From Spongilla lacustris (lineage: Eukaryota > Porifera > Demospongiae > Spongillida > Spongillidae): DNA of 64,000 nt. A model generated the notes under the pieces. That model ran no database searches and was not told the DNA's origin. It saw only the letters and a list, made by a program, of their open reading frames with translations. Where the stretch lies: positions 1,255,895 to 1,319,894 of the forward strand of contig OX442424.1 of NCBI GenBank assembly GCA_949361645.1, read 5' to 3'. Positions 23,470-34,809 of the stretch are shown here, piece by piece (within the stretch, counting starts at the first letter, position 1; each line of letters starts with the position of its first letter). Position numbers and translations under genes: made by a program.

Positions 23470-24062
23470 GTACTATGCAGATTAACTTACTTAAGGTCGT
23501 GTGTCTGGGAATGATGCGTATTTGACCACATATGTGGGAAATTTAATGCATGCAATTTGACCGCATTATCTATTCAGCAAAATAATAGTTCAGCATTCTT
23601 AGCACCATGCAGAGGTCAAGCTTGTGAGGTTTTGTCCCCTGCCACATACAGTGAAGGGGCATAGGAATGTGGGAGTGTGTGTGGGTGTGTACATCCACAT
23701 TTTAAATAAAGATCATCATTTTGTTTGAATGATGGCTTTGGTGAATGGAGTACATAGGTCGAAATAAATATCCTTAGACCTGCCACCCAATGGTGTGTAT
23801 AAAGCCATCATTAAACGGCTTTGAACTATACCTAATTGGTCACATTAGGAAATAACTATCTTATTTGGCAGTTCATTACTAATCACTACTTGACACTAGG
23901 CAGCAGGAATGCAGACACTTGTTAATGCATGCTGTGCATGGAACAGGAGCCAGCAATATTCTGTTGCTAGGAGGTGTGGCCTACCCCAACTATCTTGCAC
24001 AATGGGTCAACTGACCCTCTCAACAACACTGTAGCAGCTTGGCACAGCTAAAACTTTAACTA
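23470..24062 (+). pseudogene. GH5 fragment: intron plus start of last exon
   Basis: 23470-23880 matches the fourth intron of the two-domain GH5 gene (27500-27990). It is followed by a decayed last-exon start (23901-24060) with AGGAATGCAGACACTTGTTA. Small indels and a missing 11 bases near 24007 break the frame, and homology stops after about 160 bases. Confidence 0.85.
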
Positions 24063-24659
24063 CTTGTGTATGACACTCAAAATTGCAGGCAATTTTGATA
24101 ATTTTCTCAGGCACACGTTTATTTTGTCCGAGATAATATATAGATACTATATCTCTGGTTTTGTGTTAGAGCACAATAAACGACACTCTGAACTAATGTA
24201 ACATCAAACCTAGCATAAGCCCATAGTTCTTTATATTGTTGTAGTTTCGTCATGAACAGTTAAATGTAGACAAAAACACTTTAAATGGGACATGTGCCAC
24301 CGGCAGAAGATCCGTATACATGTATATATGCATACAATCAGGAGGGACAGCTTGCCCTACATGGAGTTGCTTGTATCACGGGCTGCAGGAGGAAGCGTAA
24401 CTCTAGACTAGTGCATGCACGAAAAGCTCCTGATAATGAACCAAAAAGGAAGAATACACAGCTGATTATAGGATGTTCTAGTTGGCTGTTATTAAATAGA
24501 AACCCTCTGAAGTCAGTGCTTCATGCACCGTGCTTGCAAGCACCTTAAAAGACCAAAAACGATGTGTGGAATGTATGTGAGGGTCCATGCAGGAAGGTTT
24601 ATAAAGCTCTTCGCACGACAGGATTGAGTCAGTCACTTCAAAAAGACAAGTTCGTCTAT

Positions 24660-27600
24660 ATGTCGAACGTTAAACTATGTCGCATGTTCTTGGTCGCAGT
24701 GGCATTGGCCGCCGCTACGCGCATATCGTGCGGAATCAAAGTGGTGGGAAATCACATTGTTAACCAACAAGGGCAAGTCGTCAACCTAAGGGTGAGTGCA
24801 TTGCTGCTATAAATTGTCCGTGATAATTCACTCGGCCCTACACGGGATTTGAATGACCCCCCCCCCCCCCCCCCCAAAAAAAAAAAAAAAAAAAAAATCG
24901 ATCCGTTACTAGGAAATTAGTCGCTACTACCACGAGGCTGATATACGGCTGAATTACGGTATTCCTAATTTCCATCCGTGTTGCGCTTGAGACGAAAAGC
25001 TACACTTGGTAAGTTGGTTTCTTTCTAATTAAGAGGCAGGTTTTACTAATGGGATCAGTCAAGCTTTACTTTTGAAAGCAATGTATAAGCCTGTTAAAGC
25101 TTTCGGATTGCTTAAGCTTCGAGTAACGAAATCTCCTGAACAACTTCCCGTACAACAAATCTGAAAACTTTGAACTACACCCTGAAACCCGTCCACTGGG
25201 ATCAGCATCCATGTCATATTCGTTCGAGTCAACAGCAAACTCACCAATTCAGAATCCATGTAGGCGCAACACGGATGGTTTTCCGGTACACGTAGATCAC
25301 GGAACCGTTTCCAATCCATGTATTTAATATCCCTGCTACTACATTTAGTGGACTTTTACGAATGAGCGTGCTGACAAAAAATAAAATAAAAACTCACACC
25401 GCGGGCGACTAGAACAACATATATGCAACATATATGCAACTTATTTATCTAGACACGTATTATATTACACGATACAATTCGACGGTCAGATTATTCTTTA
25501 TTGCGCAGTTCGAGTCGCACATTGTCTCTTGAACCGGCTTGCTAAATCGGTACCAGTAAACATACATGTAGCCGTCAGCTTTTTTGAAGTTTTATTTTGC
25601 TTGTTTCCTTTCACTTTTCACTTACAATGTAATTCCCTCTCCCATCAAACAATGTACTGTAGGGTCTCAACCATGCTGGTACGGAGTACGCATGCGTGCA
25701 AGGTTGGGGAATATTTGACGGCGTTTACGACCAAACACTTGTACAAAGTTTCCAAGCATGGAAAAGCAATGCCATTCGTGTCCCTCTGAACGAGGACTGC
25801 TGGCTGGGAATTAACGGAGTGAACTCAGCCTATTCCGGCCAAAACTACATCACCGCCATCTCAACGTTCGTGACCATGTTCACGAATGCCGGGTTCATAG
25901 TCATACTGGACCTCCACTGGACGGCCCCCGGCACACAGCAGGCAACGGGGCAACAGCCAATGCCTGACATGGATCATTCTGTTGATTTTTGGAAGTCGGT
26001 AGCTACCTACTTCAAGAGCAATCCTAACGTCATCTTTGAGCTGTTCAATGAGCCATACCCAGATAATAACAACTGGAACAGCCAAGCCGGGTGGCAATGT
26101 TGGAGAGATGGAGGCACCTGTTCTGGAGTGAGCTATCAGGTGAGATTCATGTGGCAAATAACTTCGGGTTTATTAAAAGATTAAGTGACCCACTTCTTCC
26201 TATAATAAAACCTCCATTATCTTTTATGACTTAATTTTCCCCTGATCCATTACTAATAACTCACCACTGCATCAGATTTTCATCCCACCATTTGCAGGTA
26301 GCAGGAATGCAGACACTTGTTAATGCTGTGCGTGGAACAGGAGCCACCAATATCCTGTTGCTAGGAGGTGTGGCTTACTCCAACTCTCTTGCACAATGGG
26401 TACAGTATGCCCCAACTGACCCTCTCAACAACACTGCAGCAGCTTGGCACAGCTACAACTTTAACTACTGCAACACCCAAAGTTGTTGGGATCAGTATGT
26501 TGCACCTGTGGCCTCCAAATACCCTGTGGTTGTTACAGAATTTGGGGAGAATGACTGTCAGGGAACATACGTTGTTCCTTTGCTGCAATGGCTGGACAGC
26601 AAGAACTGTTCCACCTACCTGGCATGGACATTTAATGCTTGGGACTGCAGCAGTGGACCTGCACTGATCAGTAGCTACTCTAATAATGGCACACCAACTA
26701 CTTATGGCCAGTCTGTGAAGACCTACTATGGGCAGTTTGCTGTAACTTACAATTATGCTAGTAACAGCACACAACAGCCTACTAGCAGCACACAAAAGTC
26801 TGGGATCAAGGTGATAGGAAACCACATTGTTAATCAGCAAGGCCAAGTTGTAAAATTAAGAGTAAGTTATATAAAGCCCTAAGTGTGATGCAGATAGAGG
26901 TTATTAACATCCATTGCCTGGTTCTATTTTATAAAACTCTTTGTCTCCCTTTCTCCCTCTTTCCATCTCTACTACCCTCCCTCTCCCACTTCCTCAATGT
27001 AGGGTCTGAGCCATTCTGGTACGGAGTATGCTTGTGTGCAAGGTTGGGGAATATTTGATGGTGTTCATGACCAAACACTTGTGCAAAGTTTCCAAGCATG
27101 GAAAAGCAATGCCATTCGTGTCCCTCTGAACGAGGACTGCTGGCTGGGAATTAATGGAGTGAATTCGGCTTATTCCGGTCAAAACTACATCACCGCCATC
27201 TCAACGTTTGTGACCATGTTCACGAATGCCGGGCTCATAGTCATACTGGACCTCCACTGGACGGCCCCCGGCACACAGCAGGCAACGGGGCAACAGCCAA
27301 TGCCTGACATGGATCATTCTGTTGATTTTTGGAAGTCAGTAGCTACCTACTTCAAGAGCAATCCTAACGTTATCTTTGAGCTGTTCAATGAGCCATACCC
27401 AGATAATAACAACTGGAACAGCCAAGCCGGGTGGCAATGTTGGAGAGATGGAGGCACCTGTTCTGGAGTGAGCTATCAGGTGAGAGTCGTGATGAACTTT
27501 ACTATGCAGATTAACTTACTTAAATGTGTAGGAATTGTGCATATTTGACCACATAAGGCAATGTGGGAAATTTACTGCAATTTGACTGCATTATCTGTTT

Positions 27601-27708
27601 AGCCAAATAATTAATAGTTCAGCATTCTTAGCACCATGCAGAGGTCAAGCTTGTGAGGTTTTGTCCCCTGCCACATACAGTGAAGGGGCATAAGAATGTG
27701 GGAGTGCA

Positions 27709-27783
<75 letters not shown>

Positions 27784-28594
27784 CATGCCTACATCCACAC
27801 TTTAAATAAAGATCATCATTTTGTTTGAATGATGGCGCTCTCTTAGTCTTTGGTGAATGGAATTCATAGGTCAAAATAAATTATCCTAATATCTGCCACC
27901 CAATGGTGTGTATATGGCCATCATTAAACTTTGAACTATACCTAATTGGTCACATTAGGAAATAACTTGCTTATTTGTCAGTTTTTTACTAATCACTACT
28001 TGACACTCCCACCATTTTTAGGCAGCAGGAATGCAGACACTTGTTAATGCTGTGCGTGGAACAGGAGCCACCAATATCCTGTTGCTAGGAGGTGTGGCCT
28101 ACTCCAATTCTCTTGCACAATGGGTACAGTATGCCCCAACTGACCCTCTCAACAACACTGCAGCAGTCTGGCACAGCTTCAACTTTAACTACTGCAACAC
28201 CCAGACTTGTTGGGATCAGTACGTTGCACCTGTGGCCTCCAAATACCCTGTGGTTGTTACAGAATTTGGGGAGAATGACTGTCAGGGAACATACGTTGTT
28301 CCTATGCTGCAATGGCTGGACAGCAAGAACTGTTCCACCTACGTGGCATGGACATTTAATGTGTGGGACTGCAGCAGTGGACCTGCACTGATCAGTAGCT
28401 ACTCTAATAATGGCACACCAACTACTTATGGCCAGTCTGTAAAGACCTACTATGGGCAGTTTGCTGTTACGTACAATTATGTGCAGCAAGGTGTTGTGGG
28501 TGCCGAGGAAAGTGGCACTACGGCTGCAGCAAGCATTCCACTTCACAATTCAGTTTTGCTGCTGTTTTTGATAGTATTATATGTAATGTTCTGA
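24660..28594 (+). CDS. Two-domain GH5-GH5 fusion glycoside hydrolase
   Basis: Five exons, all phase 0: 24660-24791, 25663-26139, 26298-26861, 27003-27479 and 28022-28594, giving about 740 residues. After a signal-peptide-like start come two complete GH5 domains. Domain 1 has E174 and E284, domain 2 E521 and E631, each pair in FNEPY and TEFGEN contexts. Exon 3 ends domain 1, runs through a Ser/Thr/Gln linker and then, in the same exon, encodes the N-terminal strand SGIKVIGNHIVNQQGQ of domain 2. It splices (AGA-GTAAGT) into exon 4. So the fusion joined the end of one gene to the first exon of the next without its signal peptide. The C-terminus is hydrophobic (LLLFLIVLYVMF), again anchor-like. 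Two separate genes would require domain 2 to lack a start and signal, which argues for one transcript. The next Met alternative is at 24684. Confidence 0.88.
24860..25330. other. C and A homopolymers and an inverted repeat in GH5 intron 1
   Basis: A C run then an A run (24860-24897) is followed by an inverted pair: CCATCCGTGTTGCGC near 24971 and GCGCAACACGGATGG near 25263. No gene is seen in this unusually long (871-base) first intron. Confidence 0.5.
27711..27782. repeat. (GT)n microsatellite in GH5 intron 4
   Basis: Roughly 30 GT units. The related intron-derived copy at 23670-23690 has only a short GT stretch, so the array expanded after duplication. Confidence 0.9.
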
Positions 28595-28989
28595 TAGACT
28601 TTTAGATGGCTCAATAGGATTATTAGCAGTACTTTCTTTAGTGTAACCATTTTTAAATCTGTGTAATCTTGACTAGTACCAATTTGAGTTATAACTGTTC
28701 ACAAGTGCACTGATACCATGCATCACAAAATATTCTAATGCAATCAACGGTCATAACGCACCCACTGTCTTCCAACTTCTCTTCTTCATCCTCCTCCCCA
28801 TCCTCTCCCATCATCACATTGTGTCACTTATAATCCGTAGGAACAGCACAATGTGTCCCAAAGGTTTCCATCCCTTCCTCTTCTCGTGTGACACCACTTG
28901 TGGACACTCCCCCTGCTGTTCATGTTTTTAACATACATGCATAGCTGAGCATTAATTGGCCATTGAATGGATTTTAAAATTACTATCGG

Positions 28990-30060
28990 GTCACAATGCC
29001 ACCCTATTCCGACCAAAAGTACACCAAAGCATCTCGACCATGTTCACAAATGCCGGGTTCATAGTCTCACTGGACCTCCACTGGATGGCCCCTGGCACAA
29101 AACAGGCAATGGGGCAACAGCCAATGTCTGACATGGATCATTCTGTTGATATTTGGAAGCCGGTAGCTACCTACTTCAAGAACAATCCTAACGTCATCTT
29201 TGAGCTGTTCAATGAGCCATACCCAGATAAACAGCCTAGCTGGGTGGCCATTTTGGAGAGATGGAGCTACTATGGCACCTGTTATCATGCTGGCTTCTGT
29301 CAAGTTCACATATTAATGAGTTTACTGTGCTAATTAACTTACTTAAGGTAGTGTGTGTGGGATTATGACCACACACGGAGATGTGGGAAATTAACTATAT
29401 GACCATATTATCTGCTTTACAAAACAACATTTAATTCAGCCAGCCACCCCGGCATCACAGTCTAGGGGTGTAGGAAGGTGTGGCCTGAGAACTGAAGACT
29501 GTATTTCTTCCCTACACATGCAATTGTTGATTGATATTGTATTCAGGGAGGCCAGGAAGTAGTCCCAACTTCAACACATGAAGTTAACGAAAATGGTTTA
29601 ACTCCGGGGCAGGATGGGAGTACATGTGAGAGTAATAAGAGCTTGGCATCCTTATTTTGATATCCTTTGAATGATGCCACTCTATAGCCTTTGGTGGGTA
29701 GACATTTAAATTGATCCCACAGAATTTTTAAACATTTGGTCTTTGAACTATCACATTTCATACAACAAAATTAACTTCCTTTTTTTGTCAGTTCAGGCAG
29801 CTGGCTGCAGGAAAAAAGGAGCCACTAATATCCTGTTGCTAGGAGGTGTGGCCTACTCCAACTCTCTTGCACAATGGGTACAGTATGCCCCAACTGACCC
29901 TCTCAACAACACTGCAGCAGTCTGGCACAGCTACAACTTTAACTACTGCAACACCCAAACTTTTTGGGATCAGTATGTTGCACCTGTGGCCTCCAAATAC
30001 CCTGTGGTTGTTACAGAATTTGGGGAGAATGTTGTCAATTGCAAGTTCCTTTGCTGCAAT
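28990..30060 (+). pseudogene. Decayed GH5 copy, truncated both ends
   Basis: Remnants of the second exon type (29000-29290, including FELFNEPYPD) and of the last exon type (29815-30035, from TNILLLGG to TEFGEN). The N-terminal half of the first and the C-terminal half of the second are missing, and the splice and frame context is degraded. Intron remnant at 29320-29450 matches the other copies. Downstream sequence passes into a retroelement fragment. Confidence 0.85.
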
Positions 30061-30163
30061 GGCTTAGCTGTATTGTCTAAGCCCATTCTGGGGAACATAA
30101 TAATAATCACATGAACTGACAGGAACAAACAAATACATCACACGTAATTATAACACAAAACAC

Positions 30164-31052
30164 ACACAAACAACTACATACACGGATAACTGTCCTGTTG
30201 GGTTGATTGGGGGTAGGAGCGTACCAAGATTGATCAAGCATTAGCTCTAATCAATAACAGGCTGAGGTGGCCATATAGCTCAGCTACCACTTTAGACTTG
30301 GGGGTGTTACCATGAATGGCTAACCGTGAAGCCAAGGCCTTTAATTCTTCTGGTCCCCAGGCCCCATAGTTCTCCACTGCCAATGGTACACAACTCAGCA
30401 CACTTGGGATCATTTTCGTTATGTTTTCTGTGCTCAGCTGCCTTTGCTGAAACATCCTGGTACATGCCCGCTTCCTACATAGCGTGTGAATTAAGCGGGG
30501 ATGTAACAGTGATGTCAAAGGCAGCTGAGGTGCCACAATCCCAATTGGTAACTAGGATGTCTGTAGCCGGCCGTGTTCTGGAATTATCATGTCCCCATCC
30601 ACTGCCAACCTCAAGGTGTGCAGATAAACCAGCTCGCTGAAAGATGCTGTAGATCACGTTTCGAATAATGTTGTGCCTGGTTGCTACATAACCTCCTCTT
30701 TTGCATGTGACACAGTGGTAACCCAGAGGATCAAGTGCACTGTTGGGACATAGAGGACAAACCATTGGATTTCCATCTAAACTCAATGAGGGATTGACTC
30801 CCAACCACCATTTCACTGCTGTTTGAAACTCACTCGGGTCAAGGTGCAGTCCCAAGCTGACGGAAGGGACAACTGAAATCCAAGCTGATGCATGGGGTGA
30901 TAATATAGACAGCAGTCTGGCCTTATCAGCAATGGAACAACTGTTAAGGAGAGAGTTGAACTGCACCTCTTCAATTGCATCAGACAGTTTCTTTTGTGTG
31001 GGAGTATGGCCCTCCAAGCTGCTAATTGACAGGGGATCTCATGCCCACCATA
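30164..31052 (-). pseudogene. R2-like-endonuclease retroelement fragment (minus strand)
   Basis: Two overlapping frames (30475-31017 and 30234-30536) carry WISVVPSVSLGLHLDP, KWWLGV, a CPLC...H...C knuckle, RHN, RPATDILV and AAFDITVTSPL, then the terminal LLIRANA. A frameshift near 30500 inactivates it. The 3' end matches the copy at 57283, sharing GATAACTGTCCTGTTGGGTT, so both are insertions of one subfamily. Confidence 0.82.
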
Positions 31053-31432
31053 CATCTTTCACTTCTTCATCATCATCACTCTCCTACTCCTCACATTTTA
31101 GCCTCCCCTATAACCATCCACTTTGCACCACTTGTGGACACTGCTGTTAATACATGTACTTCTAACTTGTTTTAATAGCCTAATTTTGTAATTAGGGTGG
31201 AGGCCTAGACTTGATGGGCGAGCTAATGGGGGGAGTGCTGTAAGCAGCGAATCCCTCCATGCCTTTGCCTAGATTATCACTTTACCCCCCTCGCCACGAA
31301 ATCCTGGATTCGCCCCTGATCAGGGACACGTATACACACACACACACACACACACACACCATAACCATCTCATTTGTCTATACCCAAATAGTATGAAATT
31401 CAAGTGCTTGTCTGCTTGTTTATACATCAGTT

Positions 31433-31566
31433 TAATATAAGAACAGTGCGATGTCCTAGTAACCAGTTATAAGAACAGTGAGATGTCCTAGTAATCAGTT
31501 ATAAGAACAGTGAGATGTCATAGTAATCAGTTTAATATAAGAACACAGAGATGTCCTAGTAATCAA
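31433..31566. repeat. ~33-bp tandem repeat, four copies
   Basis: The unit contains ATAAGAACAGTGAGATGTCC followed by TAGTAATCAGTT. It abuts the stop codon of the small minus-strand gene at 31563. Confidence 0.85.
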
Positions 31567-31871
31567 CGGTTTGGGTTACGTGCCTGTGCCTCGTGCAGCC
31601 TCTCTCTCCAAGTGTTCTCGATTTCGCGCAAGCTTTTATTTTCCAGTTGAAGCTTTTCATCACCGACCCCTTCTGGCAACGGCAGTTCGTACTGCGGTAC
31701 TTGTACGTCCAACAGCGGGGGTCTGCGGGAATGCGAAGGTTCTCACGACGGAGGTGACGCACTCTGGATGCACTTGTCGCGAGCTCACTTGTCTGCTCTC
31801 CAGTCCTTGTCGACCAGCCTTCGTTCCCACACTCTACCGTCGCGAACAGCATACGAGTAGTGGCTATCCAT
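31563..31871 (-). CDS. Small two-exon gene, 80 residues, unknown function
   Basis: Exon 1 is 31871-31789 (ATG at 31871-31869) and exon 2 is 31722-31563. A 66-base GT-AG intron separates them, with donor AA-GTGAGC and acceptor TTCCCGCAG. The phase-2 join is exact and yields 80 residues starting MDSHYSYAVRDGRVWERRLV. The second exon has a Pro-rich PQYELPLPEGVG piece, then a charged helix (ENKSLREIENTWRERLHEAQ). The frame is closed just outside both exons, which favours real splicing. No signal peptide or membrane segment is seen. It lies head-to-head with PPP1R11 across 157 bases. I could not assign a family. Confidence 0.65.
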
Positions 31872-32028
31872 ATTTAACGCCCCTGTTGTTGTGTACTACC
31901 CGTGCCCAGTCACATATTATGGTTTAGCAAACTTTATTAATATTTGTTATGTTCATGTTGTCAAGGAGGACCTCGGACTCTACTAACGCGATTTGAGTTC
32001 CCAGTCAGAGGACAGCGCGCGACGAACA
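31872..32028. promoter_or_regulatory. Compact divergent promoter between the 80-residue gene and PPP1R11
   Basis: The two start codons are 157 bases apart on opposite strands, so this interval must hold both 5' UTRs and core promoters. No TATA motif is obvious. The arrangement is typical of housekeeping gene pairs. Confidence 0.5.
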
Positions 32029-32494
32029 ATGGCTGAAGCAGTTGCGGTTGGATCTGCTACATCGGCAACAGAAGTCGAGGTGACGTCAGTACGAACACAG
32101 GTGAGTCAAACCAATAAAGGCGCGCTCGACGAGTTACTGATAAAAACTGTCCTTATGACAGGAAACGCTTTGTTTGAGGCTGCAAAAACCTAGAACTGAC
32201 CGGCGGGTACAGTGGCAGGAAGGTGTGGTTGACAACGAGTATCTCGGCAAAAAGTCGTCAAAATGTGAGAACTCGGCGCACGCGACATGTATCGGGACGT
32301 TACCATGTTTTTTTAAATTCCCCCCGCCTCCTTCAGGCTGTTGCATATATTCTCCACCACAGAAGTTTGGCGAGGCTGAAGACAGCGAGAGCGGAGATGA
32401 CGACGACTGCTGCCACGAGCACAGAGTGGCCAGGAAGAGACTCAGCAAGAAGCCCCAACCTCCACCAGACCCTGACCAGCAGCAGCAGCAATGA
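32029..32494 (+). CDS. PPP1R11: PP1 regulatory subunit 11 (inhibitor-3) homologue
   Basis: Exons 32029-32100, 32162-32264 and 32337-32494 join in matching phases to give 110 residues. The product begins MAEAVAVG with a Thr/Val-rich stretch. It then has the PP1-binding RVQW followed by VVDNEYLGKKSSKCCCIY, the hallmark block of PPP1R11. It ends with FGE, an acidic run (ESGDDDD), a Cys/His pair segment, a basic patch and Pro/Gln-rich tail. PPP1R11 is a small, mostly disordered inhibitor of protein phosphatase 1. In mammals it also has E3 ubiquitin ligase activity that depends on the cysteine cluster. Length is close to the usual ~120. It forms the left edge of the segmental duplication; exon 2 fragments recur at 37650. 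Confidence 0.9.
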
Positions 32495-32604
32495 CCATCT
32501 TCCCACACAGGAAAGACGTGCGGAAAATTTCATGTTATTTACATGTATGTGCATTTAGTGTTCTTTGTTATGACATATGCAATCCATATGGTACACATAA
32601 AGTC

Positions 32605-32751
32605 ATCATTCAGTTTGCCCAAGCCTCTGTAGAACTCCCTTTTCAACTTGCGAGTCTTCTTCAGTCGCTTGTCGTCCTGCTTCCCTTTGTCTGCCAAGTA
32701 TGCCTTGTGCCTCTCCTGAAGCTTTGCCCTGCGTTTGTGGGCCTTGTGTTA
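32605..32751 (-). pseudogene. BMS1: BMS1 last-exon fragment
   Basis: About 145 bases nearly identical to 38000-38145 (coding for the basic C-terminal segment KAHKRRA, RHKAYLA, KGKQDDKRLKK) and then cut off directly by the 31-bp minisatellite. It retains AAAAGGGAG where the longer copy has AAAAGGAG. Confidence 0.85.
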
Positions 32752-33592
32752 CAAGGTCCTACACATAAGGGTACTATGTGTGCAAGGTCCTACACATAAG
32801 GGTACTATGTGTACAAGGTCCTACACATAAGGGTACTATGTGTACAAGGTCCTACACATAAGGGTACCGTGTGTACAAGGTCCTACACATAAGGGTACCG
32901 TGTGTACAAGGTCCTACACATAAGGGTACCGTGTGTACAAGGTCCTACACATAAGGGTACCGTGTGTACAAGGTCCTACACATAAGGGTACTATGTGTGC
33001 AAGGTCCTACACATAAGGGTACTATGTGTACAAGGTCCTACACATAAGGGTACCATGTGTACAAGGTCCTACACATAAGGGTACTGTGTGTACAAGGTCC
33101 TACACATAAGGGTACACATAAGGTACCATGTGTACAAGGTCCTACACATAAGGGTACCGTGTGTACATGGTCCTACACATAAGGGTACCGTGTGTACAAG
33201 GTCCTACACATAAGGGTACCATGTGTACAAGGTCCTACACATAAGGGTACTATGTGTACAAGGTCCTACACATAAGGGTACCATGTGTACAAGGTCCTAC
33301 ACATAAGGGTACTGTGTGTACAAGGTCCTACACATAAGGGTACCATGTGTACAAGGTCCTACACATAAGGGTACCGTGTGTACAAGGTCCTACACATAAG
33401 GGTACCATGTGTACAAGGTCCTACACATAAGGGTACCGTGTGTACAAGGTCCTACACATAAGGGTACCATGTGTACAGGGTCCTACACATAAGGGTACCA
33501 TGTGTACAAGATCCTACACATAAGGGTACCATGTGTACAAGGTCCTACACATAAGGGTACCTTGTGTACAAGGTCCTACACATAAGTGTACC
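32752..33592. repeat. 31-bp minisatellite array A, about 27 copies
   Basis: Unit GTACAAGGTCCTACACATAA followed by GGGTACCATGT (A, G or T variable at one position). Joins a BMS1 fragment on the left and a retroelement fragment on the right, just as array B does at 39414-40012. Confidence 0.95.
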
Positions 33593-34060
33593 ATGTTGAT
33601 TGCATGAAGCAGCATGGTGACCAAGCATGTCAAGGGCAACACTGGGGCAGTAAGGGCACAGTGAGCCCCCTGAGGTGTCCCGACCCAACCACAGAAATCC
33701 AGGAACCTGCATGTGGTGGTGTGGAGGTAGTATTGTTCGCTGGTGAGGAAGAAGCCAACAATGTGTGTGTCCAATCTCTTGGATCAAGTTCTCTGGAATG
33801 GTGGAGAATCTATGACTGTAGTTACCCATGGTGTCATGTGGAGAAACCTGTGCAATAAAGTTGGTAATTGCATGTTGCAGATGAATGTATCCATCACCCC
33901 GGCCCATGATGTTAAGAGACAAGGGAGGAGATAAAAGCAGCACTGGAGTGGAAAGATAAGGGGCGTATAGGCCAAGCCCACCAAATCGTTGACTAATTAT
34001 AAGCTGTTGCCTGTTGCCAGTGTGCATCAGGTACATCGATCTAGACAACTGCTATGCTGC
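33593..34060 (-). pseudogene. Retroelement fragment with CCHC knuckle
   Basis: Minus-strand frame reads FGGLGLYAPYLSTPVLLLSP, a long spacer, then CPYCPSVALDMLGHHAASC, matching the GGLGLRSL and CAFC...GHHALTC parts of the element at 45698-48264. It ends exactly where the minisatellite begins, so the C-terminal endonuclease is lost. The copy at 40013-40470 shares the same ends. Confidence 0.8.
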
Positions 34061-34083
34061 CTCACCTCCTCTTCAAAGCCTGC

Positions 34084-34127
34084 ACATATAAGCTGGGGTG
34101 GGGTGGGGTGGGGGGGGGGGGGGGGGT
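34084..34127. repeat. G-rich simple repeat
   Basis: GGGGT units run into a G homopolymer of about 18 bases. Confidence 0.8.
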
Positions 34128-34439
34128 GCATCATAGCCAGGTTAATTTTAAGTGTTGTGTCATTGTTTGGGCAATTTGTGTACGAGTGAACCAGAAGACA
34201 ACGGCTAGCTACCGGTATAGCACACTTACCATGTACATATAATTATATTCAACTTTTGAACATCCAATTATTATTGTACGACCCGAGTACGACCCTTCTT
34301 TTTTTTTTTTACGTATGCCTGATGATCGGCCTCATGACTCATCAGCGGAAGAAACGCCAAAATCCCACGATCAATATTACAAAAATAATTCTCCGCTATT
34401 AATAATAATCACGTGCACACTACGAGGTAAGCACAGCTG

Positions 34440-34488
34440 CACACAACACACACAAACACACAACACACACAAACACACGCACACACGT

Positions 34489-34553
<65 letters not shown>
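34440..34553. repeat. CA microsatellite
   Basis: Interrupted CA/CAACA units, then an uninterrupted (CA)n of about 60 bases. Preceded by CACGTGCACAC, as is the CA array at 40946. Confidence 0.9.
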
Positions 34554-34555
<2 letters not shown>

Positions 34556-34639
34556 TCATCAACGGGTTTAATACCACAATCTGCATGTAACCTTCTGGAC
34601 CTATCTGTATGCTTTTGTGTATTAATTCTTGGGTGCGGC

Positions 34640-34696
34640 TAGTTGGGCGTAGCCCGACCATCGCGTATTGGCGGAAGGTCGGACTACGCCCAACTA
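34640..34696. mobile_element. 57-bp Mutator-type mini-element with filled and empty sites
   Basis: It consists of arms TAGTTGGGCGTAGCCCGACC and the inverse around a 17-base core. The ends equal those of the 10780-11316 element. GGGTGCGGC (34631-34639) and GGGTGTGGC (34697-34705) form a 9-bp duplication with one mismatch. The paralogous site near 42265 reads TTCTTGGGTGTGGCCTGG without the insert, which is the empty site. Confidence 0.88.
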
Positions 34697-34809
34697 GGGT
34701 GTGGCCTGGTTAACATAGCTGAACCTGTGTCTGTTGTTGCTTTGCTCGTAGGGTTACATCTGGGGGGCCATACATGTACTGCAATGTAAATTTTAATCTA
34801 CTCTGTAGA

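Noticed and set aside
31571..31927. 118-codon plus-strand frame
   Set aside because: It is antisense to the better supported two-exon minus-strand gene.
32174..32558. Separate single-frame ORFs at PPP1R11
   Set aside because: They are exon pieces with read-through into introns; the three-exon model gives the exact PPP1R11 cysteine block.
32752..33592. CRISPR-like regular repeat array
   Set aside because: Units are directly abutting with no unique spacers, in an animal genome; it is a minisatellite.
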